NCBI RefSeq assembly: GCF_002973595.1
Contig: NZ_PVEO01000007.1
Location: forward strand, 124,001 to 188,000
Source: Jejuia pallidilutea
Lineage (GTDB): Bacteria; Bacteroidota; Bacteroidia; Flavobacteriales; Flavobacteriaceae
Reading direction: 5' to 3'
Length of the DNA stretch: 64,000 nt
Shown: positions 1 to 8,813 of the stretch, one piece after another
How the letters are laid out: each line of letters starts with the position of its first letter
How positions within the stretch are numbered: position 1 is the first letter of the stretch
Translations under genes and position numbers: made by a program
Notes under the pieces: generated by a model
Told to the model about the DNA's origin: nothing
Database searches by the model: none
The model's input: the letters and a program-made list of their open reading frames with translations, nothing else

Positions 1-959
1 TTGGCGATAGAACTCGTGCTTTTTTAAAGGTGCAAGATGGTTGCGATTACAAATGTACCTATTGTACTATTCCGCTAGCCCGAGGTATTTCTAGAAGCGA
101 TACTATGGCTAATGTTTTAAAAAATGCCCAACAAATTTCGAAACAAAATATAAAAGAAATTGTTCTAACAGGGGTAAATATAGGCGACTACGGTAAGGGC
201 GAATTTGGTAACAAAAAGCACGAACACACGTTTTTAGATTTAGTTAAATCGTTAGATAAAGTTAAGGGCATAGAGCGATTAAGAATTTCTTCAATAGAGC
301 CTAACTTGCTAAAGAACGAAACCATAGAGCTTGTTTCTAAATCTCGAGCATTTGTACCACATTTTCATGTGCCATTACAATCTGGAAGCAATACTATTCT
401 TAAAAAAATGAAACGGCGCTACATGCGCGAGTTGTATGTTGATAGGGTTTCTAAGATAAAAGAAGTAATGCCACATGCATGCATTGGTGTAGATGTTATT
501 GTTGGCTTTCCCGGTGAAACCGATGCTCATTTTCTAGAGACTTATAACTTTTTGAATTCATTGGATATTTCGTATTTACACGTATTTACATATTCGGAAA
601 GAGACAATACAGAAGCAGCCAAAATGGATGGTATTGTTGCTAAAAACGTAAGAAGTAAGCGCAGTAAAATGTTACGTGGATTATCGGTTAAAAAGCGTCG
701 TGCGTTTTACGAGAGCCAAATTGGAGCAAAAAGAACTGTATTGTTTGAAGGTGAAAATAAAGAGGGCTACATACATGGGTTTACCGATAATTACGTAAAG
801 GTAAAAGCACCTTGGAACCCAGACTTGGTAAATACCTTGCACAAAGTAGAGTTAACAAAAATTGATGATGATGGTTTAGTAAGGTTTGATTTTTTATCAC
901 ATACAGCTGAGAAAATTCGCGAATCTCAGAACTCATTTAAGTTGACGAGAGTTACATAA
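1..959 (+). CDS. mtaB: tRNA N6-threonylcarbamoyladenosine methylthiotransferase MtaB, 5' end cut off
   Basis: This is the C-terminal part of a radical SAM methylthiotransferase of the MiaB/MtaB group, which converts t6A37 to ms2t6A37 in tRNAs reading ANN codons. The reading frame is open from base 3, so the gene starts before the window; the GTG at base 30 is internal. The CX3CX2C cluster motif (CDYKCTYC) that binds the radical-SAM 4Fe-4S cluster is near the start of the visible part, followed by the TIM-barrel segment (VPLQSGS, GVDVIVGFPGE). The last 70 or so residues look like a TRAM-type RNA-binding domain. The N-terminal UPF0004 domain that carries the second cluster lies outside the window. 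MtaB rather than MiaB is chosen from overall resemblance, so the subtype is less sure than the family. Confidence 0.85.
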   Translation, partial: GDRTRAFLKVQDGCDYKCTYCTIPLARGISRSDTMANVLKNAQQISKQNIKEIVLTGVNIGDYGKGEFGNKKHEHTFLDLVKSLDKVKGIERLRISSIEPNLLKNETIELVSKSRAFVPHFHVPLQSGSNTILKKMKRRYMRELYVDRVSKIKEVMPHACIGVDVIVGFPGETDAHFLETYNFLNSLDISYLHVFTYSERDNTEAAKMDGIVAKNVRSKRSKMLRGLSVKKRRAFYESQIGAKRTVLFEGENKEGYIHGFTDNYVKVKAPWNPDLVNTLHKVELTKIDDDGLVRFDFLSHTAEKIRESQNSFKLTRVT

Positions 960-979
960 ACATCTTTTGTGTTATAAAA

Positions 980-1020
980 AAAATCCGAAGCTAAATTTTA
1001 GTTCGGATTCCTTTATGTTT
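980..1020. terminator. Bidirectional intrinsic terminator between mtaB and the GNAT-like gene
   Basis: An 8-bp stem (AATCCGAA / TTCGGATT) is extended inside by CTAAA/TTTAG. A-rich sequence lies on the left and T-rich sequence on the right, so it can end transcription from both convergent genes. Confidence 0.75.
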
Positions 1021-1022
1021 TT

Positions 1023-1050
1023 AATAACCAGCAACTAATAACCAGTAACC
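1023..1050. repeat. Four degenerate 7-bp tandem units
   Basis: The stretch reads as four heptamers: AATAACC, AGCAACT, AATAACC, AGTAACC. It sits between the terminator and the 3' end of the minus-strand gene. Similar heptamer arrays occur at 20176 and 24282. Function is unknown. Confidence 0.5.
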
Positions 1051-1052
1051 GA

Positions 1053-1349
1053 TTATATCCTTACGCCAACAGGCAACATACGTTTGTACTTTCTATTACT
1101 TCTCACAAATTTCGCAATAGCAGGACACGTAGGCATTACGCTTAAGTTGCGTTCTTGAATAAGTTCGAAAACTGAAGCAATAAAATCTTTTTTAAAATCT
1201 TCGTTATTAATACCTTCTGGAATGATTAACTTGGTTAAGAATATTTTTCGTTCTTGGAGCGAGTATTCAATTTTTGCCAATTGGCCATCAATTTTTAGTT
1301 CAAATTGACGTAAAAAATCGTTGTCAATTAATTCAGCAGCTTCAACCAT
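1053..1349 (-). CDS. Small GNAT-like acetyltransferase domain protein
   Basis: This is a 98-residue protein resembling the short YjdJ/PF14542 type of GNAT-fold proteins. It has a central beta-rich part (LKIDGQLAKIEYSLQERKIFL), then a helix and the segment NLSVMPTCPAIAKFVRSN, which is typical of the acetyl-CoA-binding end of this small family. The substrate of the family is not established. It is convergent with mtaB and divergent from the alpha/beta hydrolase. The start at 1349 is the only good ATG. Confidence in the family is fair; no enzymatic role can be read from the sequence. Confidence 0.7.
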   Translation of the reverse strand: MVEAAELIDNDFLRQFELKIDGQLAKIEYSLQERKIFLTKLIIPEGINNEDFKKDFIASVFELIQERNLSVMPTCPAIAKFVRSNRKYKRMLPVGVRI

Positions 1350-1407
1350 AGTATAATTATTATTTAATTTAAGGAGTAATGTTAAAAATAGTGCAGACTA
1401 TTTTAGA

Positions 1408-1415
1408 TAACTTTG
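1408..1415 (+). promoter_or_regulatory. Bacteroidota -7 box before the alpha/beta hydrolase gene
   Basis: TAACTTTG matches TAnnTTTG, 52 bp before the ATG at 1468. No clear TTG -33 box was seen, so this is a tentative call. Confidence 0.4.
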
Positions 1416-1467
1416 CAAAAGTACGAAAAAAAATGATAGAATTAATCAATTTGACTGTTAAAACCTT

Positions 1468-2130
1468 ATGAGTCAAGAGATAATACATGTGTATTTAATG
1501 CCAGGAATGGCTGCCAGTCCTTTAATTTTTGAGAACATAAAATTGCCAAAACCTCAATTTAAAATACACTATTTAGAATGGATGTTACCAAAAGAAAACG
1601 AATTGTTAAGCGATTATGCGTTTAGGATGTCTAAAAAAATAGAGCACAGTAATCCTGTGTTATTAGGCGTATCTTTTGGTGGTATATTGGTTCAGGAAAT
1701 GTGTAAGTATTTGGATGTAAGTAAGTTAATAATTGTTTCTAGTGTAAAGTCTAAACAAGAATTACCGTTAAAAATGCAACTAGCAAAATCTACCGGAGCA
1801 TACAAATTAGTACCAACACAATTGGCAAGTAAAATTGAAGTATTTGAGAAGTACGCTTTTGGTAAAACTATGGCTAAACGTTTAGAGCTTTATAAAAAAT
1901 ACTTATCTGTTAACGATAGTAAATATTTAAGTTGGGCAATAAAAGAAGTGTTGTGCTGGGAACAGCAAAACCCGCCTAAGGGTATTGTGCATATACATGG
2001 CGATAAAGACCCTGTATTTCCTATTAAATATATTACCGACTGTACTATAATAAAAGGCGGTACACACATTGCCATCATTAATAAGTATAAATGGTTCAAC
2101 GAAAATTTACCTAAGATAATCTTAGATTAA
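1468..2130 (+). CDS. Alpha/beta hydrolase
   Basis: This is a 220-residue cytosolic alpha/beta-hydrolase-fold protein. The nucleophile elbow is GVSFGG with Ser69. The acid is probably the Asp in HGDKDPVF, and the catalytic His is in GGTHIAI near residue 200, so the Ser-Asp-His triad is complete. There is no signal peptide and the lid is short. The substrate cannot be inferred. It is followed after 36 bp by the lytic transglycosylase and then the cardiolipin synthase on the same strand, so all three may be co-transcribed. An esterase or lipase acting on small acyl substrates is the likeliest general role. Confidence 0.75.
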   Translation: MSQEIIHVYLMPGMAASPLIFENIKLPKPQFKIHYLEWMLPKENELLSDYAFRMSKKIEHSNPVLLGVSFGGILVQEMCKYLDVSKLIIVSSVKSKQELPLKMQLAKSTGAYKLVPTQLASKIEVFEKYAFGKTMAKRLELYKKYLSVNDSKYLSWAIKEVLCWEQQNPPKGIVHIHGDKDPVFPIKYITDCTIIKGGTHIAIINKYKWFNENLPKIILD

Positions 2131-2166
2131 TACACTATATTTTTCTATTTTTAGAAAAACTTTTTA

Positions 2167-3090
2167 ATGATGAAGACGATACAACGATTTTTGGCGCTTG
2201 TGGGATTATTAAGTTTATGCTTGCTATTTATTTATGCCCTCCAAGACGCCCCTACAGACGAAAATTTCGAAAAACAACTTATTAACGATTACAATGTTTA
2301 TGCGTTGCAGGTTCCAGAAAATTTATCTTTTGCTGGAGAGCGCGTACCACTAGAAAACCCAGATATATTAGAGCGTATGGATAGGGAACTTTTGGTAAAT
2401 ACCTATTGGCAATCTAACGGTTTGTTAATGTTTAAACGCGCTCAAAAATATTTTCCAATTATAGAACCTATTTTAAAGAAAAATGGTGTACCAGACGACT
2501 TTAAATATTTAGCCGTTATAGAAAGTGGTTTAACCAATGCTGTGTCTCCTGCAGGGGCAAGAGGTGTTTGGCAGATTATGAAGGCTACAGGACGCGAAAA
2601 TGGTTTGGAAGTTAATGATAATGTAGATGAACGGTATCATTTAGAAAAAGCTACAGAGGTAGCATGTAATTATTTGTTAAAAGCCAAAGAACAATTAGGG
2701 TCTTGGACGTTGGCCGCTGCTGCCTATAATGCGGGAAATGCAGGTGTTTCAAGACGTTTAAGAGAGCAAAACGTTACAGATTATTACGATTTATTACTTG
2801 GTGAAGAAACAGGGCGCTACTTGTTTAGAATTGTAGCGCTTAAAGAAATACTATCAAACCCTGATAAATATGGCTTTAATTTTAGAGAAAAAGATTTGTA
2901 CTCTAACGTACCAACATTTAAGGTAGAAGTAGATACCGCAGTAACAGATTTTACAAAATTTGCTGAACAATTTGGTATTAATTACAAAATATTAAAACTT
3001 CACAACCCTTGGCTACGAGAGCCGCACTTAAATAATAAATCTAGAAAGCAATACTATATAGAAATTCCTAAAGAAGGATATTACAATTAA
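2167..3090 (+). CDS. Lytic transglycosylase (SLT/MltD type)
   Basis: This is a 307-residue envelope enzyme predicted to cleave the glycan strands of peptidoglycan with formation of 1,6-anhydro-muramic acid. Residues 8-25 form a signal peptide or anchor (FLALVGLLSLCLLFIYA). The SLT domain covers about 95-220; the catalytic Glu is Glu119 in AVIESGLTN, followed by the family signature SPAGARGVWQIM and the AAYNAG motif. The C-terminal 70 residues look like a degenerate LysM-like module (FAEQFGINYKILKLHNPWL). Another ATG lies one codon downstream at 2170. It stops 5 bp before the cardiolipin synthase start, which suggests a shared transcript. Confidence 0.85.
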   Translation: MMKTIQRFLALVGLLSLCLLFIYALQDAPTDENFEKQLINDYNVYALQVPENLSFAGERVPLENPDILERMDRELLVNTYWQSNGLLMFKRAQKYFPIIEPILKKNGVPDDFKYLAVIESGLTNAVSPAGARGVWQIMKATGRENGLEVNDNVDERYHLEKATEVACNYLLKAKEQLGSWTLAAAAYNAGNAGVSRRLREQNVTDYYDLLLGEETGRYLFRIVALKEILSNPDKYGFNFREKDLYSNVPTFKVEVDTAVTDFTKFAEQFGINYKILKLHNPWLREPHLNNKSRKQYYIEIPKEGYYN

Positions 3091-3095
3091 ACTCC

Positions 3096-4550
3096 ATGTT
3101 AGAGTATCTTAAAGATAACTACTGGATTATTTTACTAATTTTAAATTATGTTATAGCCATATCTGCGGTTATAACGGTAGTGCTTAAAAACATAAACCCA
3201 ACCAAAACATTGTCTTACATCATTGTTTTGGTTTTTTTTCCTTTTTTTGGTTTGTTAGTGTATTACTTGTTTGGTCAAGAATATAGGAAAAACAAAATTT
3301 TTAGCCGTAAACATGTTTTAAATCAATCTATCATTAAATCTATTAACCAAGAGTTAGAATTTAATAAGAACCAAATACGAAAGATTGATGATTTTTTAGA
3401 TCATAAATTAAAACTTGTTAAGTTGCTGTATAGTAACAAAAACTCCCCGCTTACACTATGCAACGAAGTTGATATTTTAAAAAATGGTAAAACAAAGTTT
3501 GAAGCGCTTTTAAGAGATTTAAATAATGCTAAAAACCATATTCATTTAGAATATTACATTATTAAAGACGATAAAATAGGTTCTAAGGTTTTAGATGCCC
3601 TCTGTAAAAAAGCAACACAAGGGCTTAAGGTAAGGTTAGCATACGATGATGTTGGGAGCGATTTATCGTCTAAAATGAAACAAAAGTTAAACAGTAGTGG
3701 TGTAGAACATTATCCCTTTATGCCCGTTTTATTTTCTAGTTTAACGGGTAAAATGAACTATAGAAACCACAGAAAAATAGCTGTTATAGATGGCGAAATA
3801 GCCTATGTAGGAGGAATTAATATTTCAGACACCTATGTTAACTATGATGATAACCATGTGTACTGGAGAGATACTCATTTACGGCTTGTTGGTGAGGCGG
3901 TAAAATCATTACAAATCGATTTTTTTACCACTTGGGAATTCGTTTCAAACCAAAAGATTAATATAGATGAACGTTATTTTCCAGAGGTTACCTGCAAAAA
4001 CGAAGTTGCAGTTCAAATAGCGGCAAGTGGCCCAGATACAGATGCCCCTAACATAATGGAAGCCATGTTTATGGCCATAACCACGGCCGAAAATTATGTT
4101 TATATCACCACACCATATTTAGTGCCAAACGACCAAATGATTACAGCGCTTCAAGTAGCGGCAAAGAGTGGGGTAGATGTAAGAATATTAATTCCCAAAC
4201 AATCAGATTCCTGGGTAGTAAAACATGCTACTAATTCGTATTTAGAACGTTTAATGGATGCCAACATTAAAGTATATCGTTATACAAAAGGTTTTGTACA
4301 TGCCAAAACCATGGTTGTAGATGATATTTTTTCAACAGTAGGTACTTCAAATATGGACTATAGAAGCTTTAACATCAATTTTGAAGTAAATGCTTTTATC
4401 TATGATACTAAAACTAGTAAGATTTTAAAAAACTATTTTTTAGAAGATTTAGAATGTGCTGAAATAGTAGAACCAGAACGTTGGACAAATCGTCCCAAAA
4501 TAGAAAAACTTAAGGAGTCTTATTGTAGGTTGTGGTCGCCTTTAATATAA
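3096..4550 (+). CDS. cls: Cardiolipin synthase
   Basis: This is a 484-residue phospholipase D-superfamily enzyme of the inner membrane that joins two phosphatidylglycerols (or a related pair) to make cardiolipin. There are two N-terminal membrane segments (about 11-30 and 40-60). The first HKD motif is H225-R-K227 with D232 (NHRKIAVIDG). The second is near residue 400 (HAKTMVVDD) and is followed by GTSNMDYRSF. Length and order fit the bacterial ClsA-type family. It follows the transglycosylase closely and converges with the TPR gene, leaving only one base between the two stop codons. Confidence 0.9.
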   Translation: MLEYLKDNYWIILLILNYVIAISAVITVVLKNINPTKTLSYIIVLVFFPFFGLLVYYLFGQEYRKNKIFSRKHVLNQSIIKSINQELEFNKNQIRKIDDFLDHKLKLVKLLYSNKNSPLTLCNEVDILKNGKTKFEALLRDLNNAKNHIHLEYYIIKDDKIGSKVLDALCKKATQGLKVRLAYDDVGSDLSSKMKQKLNSSGVEHYPFMPVLFSSLTGKMNYRNHRKIAVIDGEIAYVGGINISDTYVNYDDNHVYWRDTHLRLVGEAVKSLQIDFFTTWEFVSNQKINIDERYFPEVTCKNEVAVQIAASGPDTDAPNIMEAMFMAITTAENYVYITTPYLVPNDQMITALQVAAKSGVDVRILIPKQSDSWVVKHATNSYLERLMDANIKVYRYTKGFVHAKTMVVDDIFSTVGTSNMDYRSFNINFEVNAFIYDTKTSKILKNYFLEDLECAEIVEPERWTNRPKIEKLKESYCRLWSPLI

Positions 4551-4551
4551 A

Positions 4552-5130
4552 TTATCTTCCTCTGCGCTTTTGAGACCTTAAAGAACCACCAGCACCAAAA
4601 TGTTGGTTTGGGCCAACAGCTTGCTTCATATTTTGCTTCATCATTTTAATTTGCTCGGTAAGCATACCGTGTTTATCTAGCTTTTGGGCTTCGGTCAATA
4701 ACTGTTGCGCTTCGCGTTTTCTACGTTTAGAAAAGGCTATTCCTGCTAGGTTTAACTTTGCCATAGCCAAATCGTGTTTCATAGACAGCCCTAGCGATAT
4801 GGCTTTTTTAAAATGCTTTTCAGATTCATTCATGTTATCTTGCATAGTCATAATACCATGTAAGTAACTGTAGTATCCTTGTTGTTTTTTAACGAGTGCC
4901 GCTTCAGGGTTTTTAATTTTATCTAACCATTTTTTAGCACCATCAAAATCCTGTTTACGAAGTCTTAAAAAAGCTAAAAGAATAAATTCGTTTTTAAAAT
5001 AAAGGAATACAAAAACACCAGCAAGTAAAATTAGTGAAATACCATTGCCAATATTTCCTTCTGTAAATTGGTATACTGCATATGCTATTATTCCTGCAGC
5101 TAAAATCAGCTTTATAATTTTATTAAACAT
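4552..5130 (-). CDS. Membrane-anchored TPR-like protein
   Basis: This is a 192-residue protein with two hydrophobic segments near the N-terminus (about 5-20 and 28-48), followed by a helical region with TPR-like repeats (about 50-165; NESEKHFKKAISLGL, AMAKLNLAGIAFSKRRKREAQQ). It ends in a basic tail (SLRSQKRRGR). The two-TM start resembles the DUF2892 type. TPR units usually mediate protein contacts; no partner can be named. Its stop codon almost abuts that of cls. The function is unknown. Confidence 0.65.
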   Translation of the reverse strand: MFNKIIKLILAAGIIAYAVYQFTEGNIGNGISLILLAGVFVFLYFKNEFILLAFLRLRKQDFDGAKKWLDKIKNPEAALVKKQQGYYSYLHGIMTMQDNMNESEKHFKKAISLGLSMKHDLAMAKLNLAGIAFSKRRKREAQQLLTEAQKLDKHGMLTEQIKMMKQNMKQAVGPNQHFGAGGSLRSQKRRGR

Positions 5131-5541
5131 CTAAATATTAGTTTTTAAGTTTTCCGAAGTAGGCTTCGGGGTTAACAACTGTACCTCTACTTTTTTTGAG
5201 GTAACAATTGTTGTTTTGTAATTATTGGGTGGCAAAAATAAAAAAAATCAATTTTTAGACCATAAAGCAGAACGTAATAAATACATTATGTTTTGCCAAA
5301 AAATAACACGTTTTACTGTTTTTCCGTTCCAAAATGCAAAGAAACTAAATTTTTCTCTTAACTTGTTTATATCTTTTGCCTTTAAATAAAAATTACATGT
5401 TTTTACCTAGTCTTGGTGCTTTTTTAGGGTTTGCATTATAAAATAAATGAAAAATTGACTCAAAAAAAAGTGCTTAAAGCCCTGAAATTTAAAGAATGTG
5501 TAAAGTTTAAATAGCTTCGTTAAAAAAAAGTTTAAAATAGG
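5131..5541. other. AT-rich intergenic region without a recognisable gene
   Basis: No convincing open frame or RNA gene was found. Small palindromes are present: CCGAAG-TAGG-CTTCGG at 5154-5169, an ACCTC/GAGGT hairpin around 5182-5204 and AACAATTGTT near 5204. They lie just upstream of the minus-strand TPR gene and could belong to its 5' leader. Confidence 0.4.
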
Positions 5542-5571
5542 TTTGAGAAATAAAAAAGCTTTGTATATTTG
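5542..5571 (+). promoter_or_regulatory. Promoter of rpmH
   Basis: A TTTG -33 box at 5542-5545 and a TATATTTG -7 box at 5564-5571 are separated by 18 bp, the standard Bacteroidota arrangement. The predicted leader of about 65 nt contains a GTTTTG/CAAAAC hairpin (5578-5598). Confidence 0.75.
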
Positions 5572-5643
5572 CGCTCAGTTTTGGCGGAGGGTCAAAACCC
5601 AATTTTAGAAAAAGTACAATTCAGATTTTAAAGATATAAGACG

Positions 5644-5805
5644 ATGAGTAAAAGAACGTTTCAGCCTTCTAAAAGAAAAAGAAGAAACAAGCACGGTTTT
5701 AGAGAAAGAATGGCTTCTGCTAATGGCAGAAAAGTGCTTGCAAGAAGAAGAGCAAAAGGAAGAAAAAGATTGTCTGTATCATCTGAAACTAGACATAAGA
5801 AATAA
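5644..5805 (+). CDS. rpmH: 50S ribosomal protein L34
   Basis: This is a 53-residue, very basic protein beginning [19 protein letters not shown] and continuing [19 protein letters not shown], the unmistakable signature of bL34. It is a component of the large ribosomal subunit that binds 23S rRNA. The length fits flavobacterial L34 proteins, which carry a C-terminal extension ([10 protein letters not shown]). It has its own strong promoter and terminator, so it is a single-gene unit here rather than the rpmH-rnpA pair seen in many bacteria. Confidence 0.97.
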   Translation: MSKRTFQPSKRKRRNKHGFRERMASANGRKVLARRRAKGRKRLSVSSETRHKK

Positions 5806-5831
5806 TGATTAACAATTGTTGATATTTTAAA

Positions 5832-5860
5832 GGTGTTACTTAAGTGTAACGCCTTTTTTT
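5832..5860 (+). terminator. rpmH terminator
   Basis: The stem GGTGTTAC / GTAACGCC (one G-U pair) has a short TTAAGT loop and is followed by seven T. Confidence 0.8.
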
Positions 5861-5918
5861 ATGTTTCGTAATTACTAATTTTACACACAAAATAAATTAA
5901 ACTAGAATACTAAAAAAA

Positions 5919-8771
5919 ATGCCGAAAAATCCTAAATTAAAATCTATCTTAATTATTGGTTCAGGTCCCATAATAATTGGGCAAGCATGTGAATTTGATT
6001 ATTCAGGATCACAAGCACTTAGGTCTTTAAGAGAAGATGGAATTGAGACTATTTTAATTAATTCGAATCCTGCAACTATCATGACAGATCCTTCTATGGC
6101 AGATCATGTGTATTTGTTACCGCTTAACACAAAATCTATCGTGAAGATTTTAAAAGAGCATCCACAAATAGATGCCGTTTTACCTACAATGGGAGGACAA
6201 ACGGCATTGAATTTAGCTATTGAAGCTGACGAAAAAGGGATTTGGAAAGATTTTGGAGTAGAACTTATAGGTGTAGATATAGACGCTATAAATATTACCG
6301 AAGATAGAGAGCAATTTAGAGAGTTAATGGGTAAAATTGGAGTGCCTATGGCGCCTCAAGCTACAGCCACATCGTTTTTAAAGGGTAAAGAAATAGCACA
6401 AGAATTTGGATTTCCGTTATGTATTCGCTCTTCTTTTACATTAGGTGGCGCGGGTGCAGCTATTGTTTACGACGAAAAAGATTTTGATAAACTGTTACGC
6501 CATGGGTTAGAGGTTTCTCCTATTCATGAAGTTATGATAGATAAGGCGCTTTTAGGTTGGAAAGAGTTTGAGCTAGAGTTACTTAGAGATGCCAATGATA
6601 ATGTAGTAATTATCTGTTCTATTGAAAATATGGATCCAATGGGTATTCATACAGGAGACTCAATAACGGTTGCGCCAGCAATGACATTAAGCGATAGAAC
6701 CTACCAAAAAATGCGCGATATGGCTATACATATGATGCGAAGTATTGGAGATTTTGCTGGAGGATGCAACGTGCAATTTGCAGTGAGTCCAGATGAGAAG
6801 GAAGACATTATTGCCATTGAAATTAATCCACGAGTATCACGTTCGTCTGCTTTAGCTAGTAAAGCAACAGGATATCCTATTGCAAAAATAGCGGCTAAAT
6901 TAGCTTTAGGCTATCATTTAGATGAATTAAATAACCAAATTACTAAATCTACATCGGCGTTATTTGAGCCAACGCTAGATTATGTAATTGTAAAAATACC
7001 ACGTTGGAATTTCGATAAATTTGAAGGATCTGATAGAACTTTAGGACTACAAATGAAAGCAGTTGGAGAGGTAATGGGTATTGGCCGTTCTTTCCAAGAA
7101 GCATTGCATAAAGCAACACAATCTCTTGAAATTAAGCGTAATGGTTTAGGTGCAGATGGTAAGGAAAACAAAAATTATGATCAGATTATTGAAAAATTAA
7201 GATTTGCCTCTTGGGATCGTGTATTTATTATTTATGATGCTATAAAAATGGGTATTCCTTTAAGTAGAATCCACGAAATCACTAAAATTGATATGTGGTT
7301 CTTAAAGCAATACGAAGAGTTGTACTTCTTGGAAAAAGAGATTTCAACTTTTAAAATTGATACTATTGATAAAGAATTATTGCTAGAAGCAAAACAAAAA
7401 GGCTACGGCGATAGGCAAATAGCCCACATGTTAGGATGCTTAGAAAGCGAGGTTTACAGCAAGCGTGAAGAATTGGGTATTAACCGTGTTTATAAACTGG
7501 TAGATACCTGTGCTGCAGAGTTTGAAGCTAAAACACCGTATTACTATTCTACGTTTGAAAGCGATATGGAAACTGCCGATGGCAAACGTTATGCCGATAA
7601 CGAAAGCATAGTTACAGATAAAAAGAAAGTTATAGTTTTAGGTTCAGGTCCAAATAGAATTGGTCAAGGTATCGAGTTCGATTATTGTTGTGTTCACGGT
7701 GTTTATGCCGCTAAAGAGTGCGGGTACGAAACTATTATGATTAACTGTAACCCTGAAACAGTGTCAACAGATTTTGATACTGCAGATAAATTATATTTCG
7801 AACCCGTTTTTTGGGAACATATTTACGACATTATAAAGCATGAAAAACCCGAGGGCGTTATAGTACAGTTAGGAGGACAAACAGCCTTAAAGCTTGCCGA
7901 AAAACTGTCTCGCTACGGTGTTAAAATTATAGGAACTAGCTTTGAATCCTTAGATTTAGCCGAAGACAGAGGTAGCTTTTCAAAGCTGTTAAAAGAAAAT
8001 AATATTCCTTATCCACAATTTGACACCGCCGAAACAGCTGATGAGGCATTAGCCGTGGCTAAAGAATTAGATTTTCCAATTTTGGTAAGGCCATCTTATG
8101 TACTAGGAGGCCAAGGGATGAAAATTGTAATTAATGAAAAGGAGCTGGAAGAACACGTTGTAAGTTTATTACACAGTATTCCAAATAATAAACTATTGCT
8201 AGACCACTATTTAGAAGGCGCCATAGAAGCTGAAGCAGATGCTATTTGCGATGGGGAAGAGGTGTATATTATAGGTATTATGGAACATATAGAGCCATGT
8301 GGAATTCACTCGGGCGATAGTAACTCTACCTTACCTCCGTTTAACCTAGGTGAGTTTGTTTTACAACAAATTAAAGACCACACCAAAAAGATTGCCTTAG
8401 CTCTAAATACTGTTGGGTTAATAAATATTCAATTTGCTGTAAAAGATGATGTGGTTTATATTATAGAAGCAAACCCAAGAGCATCTAGAACAGTACCATT
8501 TATAGCAAAAGCCTACGGCGAACCTTATGTAAACTATGCTACTAAGTTAATGTTAGGGGAAAAGAAAGTTAAAGATTTTAACTTTAACCCACAACTAGAA
8601 GGTTATGCAATTAAACAACCAGTGTTTTCGTTTAATAAATTTCCAAATGTAGATAAAACATTAGGGCCAGAAATGAAAAGTACGGGCGAAAGTATATTAT
8701 TTATAGACAGTTTAAAGGATGATGCCTTTTACGATTTATATTCAAGACGTAAAATGTATCTGAGTAAATAA
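5919..8771 (+). CDS. carB: Carbamoyl-phosphate synthase large subunit without the allosteric domain
   Basis: This protein makes carbamoyl phosphate for arginine and pyrimidine synthesis from glutamine-derived ammonia, bicarbonate and two ATP, together with CarA. Both homologous ATP-grasp halves are present. The first (about 1-400) starts with LIIGSGPIIIGQACEFDYSG. The second (about 565-940) starts with VLGSGPNRIGQGIEFDYCC. The oligomerisation region lies between them. The protein ends at residue 950, just after the GPEMKSTGE segment, whereas the E. coli enzyme (about 1073 residues) continues into an MGS-like domain that binds UMP, IMP and ornithine. There is no frameshift and a terminator follows, so the shorter form is natural. 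I recall CarB of this length as usual in flavobacteria. No carA is in the window. Confidence 0.95.
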   Translation: MPKNPKLKSILIIGSGPIIIGQACEFDYSGSQALRSLREDGIETILINSNPATIMTDPSMADHVYLLPLNTKSIVKILKEHPQIDAVLPTMGGQTALNLAIEADEKGIWKDFGVELIGVDIDAINITEDREQFRELMGKIGVPMAPQATATSFLKGKEIAQEFGFPLCIRSSFTLGGAGAAIVYDEKDFDKLLRHGLEVSPIHEVMIDKALLGWKEFELELLRDANDNVVIICSIENMDPMGIHTGDSITVAPAMTLSDRTYQKMRDMAIHMMRSIGDFAGGCNVQFAVSPDEKEDIIAIEINPRVSRSSALASKATGYPIAKIAAKLALGYHLDELNNQITKSTSALFEPTLDYVIVKIPRWNFDKFEGSDRTLGLQMKAVGEVMGIGRSFQEALHKATQSLEIKRNGLGADGKENKNYDQIIEKLRFASWDRVFIIYDAIKMGIPLSRIHEITKIDMWFLKQYEELYFLEKEISTFKIDTIDKELLLEAKQKGYGDRQIAHMLGCLESEVYSKREELGINRVYKLVDTCAAEFEAKTPYYYSTFESDMETADGKRYADNESIVTDKKKVIVLGSGPNRIGQGIEFDYCCVHGVYAAKECGYETIMINCNPETVSTDFDTADKLYFEPVFWEHIYDIIKHEKPEGVIVQLGGQTALKLAEKLSRYGVKIIGTSFESLDLAEDRGSFSKLLKENNIPYPQFDTAETADEALAVAKELDFPILVRPSYVLGGQGMKIVINEKELEEHVVSLLHSIPNNKLLLDHYLEGAIEAEADAICDGEEVYIIGIMEHIEPCGIHSGDSNSTLPPFNLGEFVLQQIKDHTKKIALALNTVGLINIQFAVKDDVVYIIEANPRASRTVPFIAKAYGEPYVNYATKLMLGEKKVKDFNFNPQLEGYAIKQPVFSFNKFPNVDKTLGPEMKSTGESILFIDSLKDDAFYDLYSRRKMYLSK

Positions 8772-8786
8772 AATATGTGTAATTTA

Positions 8787-8813
8787 AAATGCCCCAAATT
8801 TGGGGCATTTTTT
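8787..8813. terminator. Bidirectional terminator between carB and the thioesterase gene
   Basis: There is a perfect 24-bp palindrome centred on CCCCAAATTTGGGG, with T-rich sequence on the right and A-rich sequence on the left. It serves both convergent genes. Confidence 0.85.

Noticed and set aside
5919-8771. carB as a truncated or frameshifted gene
   Set aside because: The end falls at a domain boundary and a perfect terminator follows; no MGS-like codons were found downstream in any frame.
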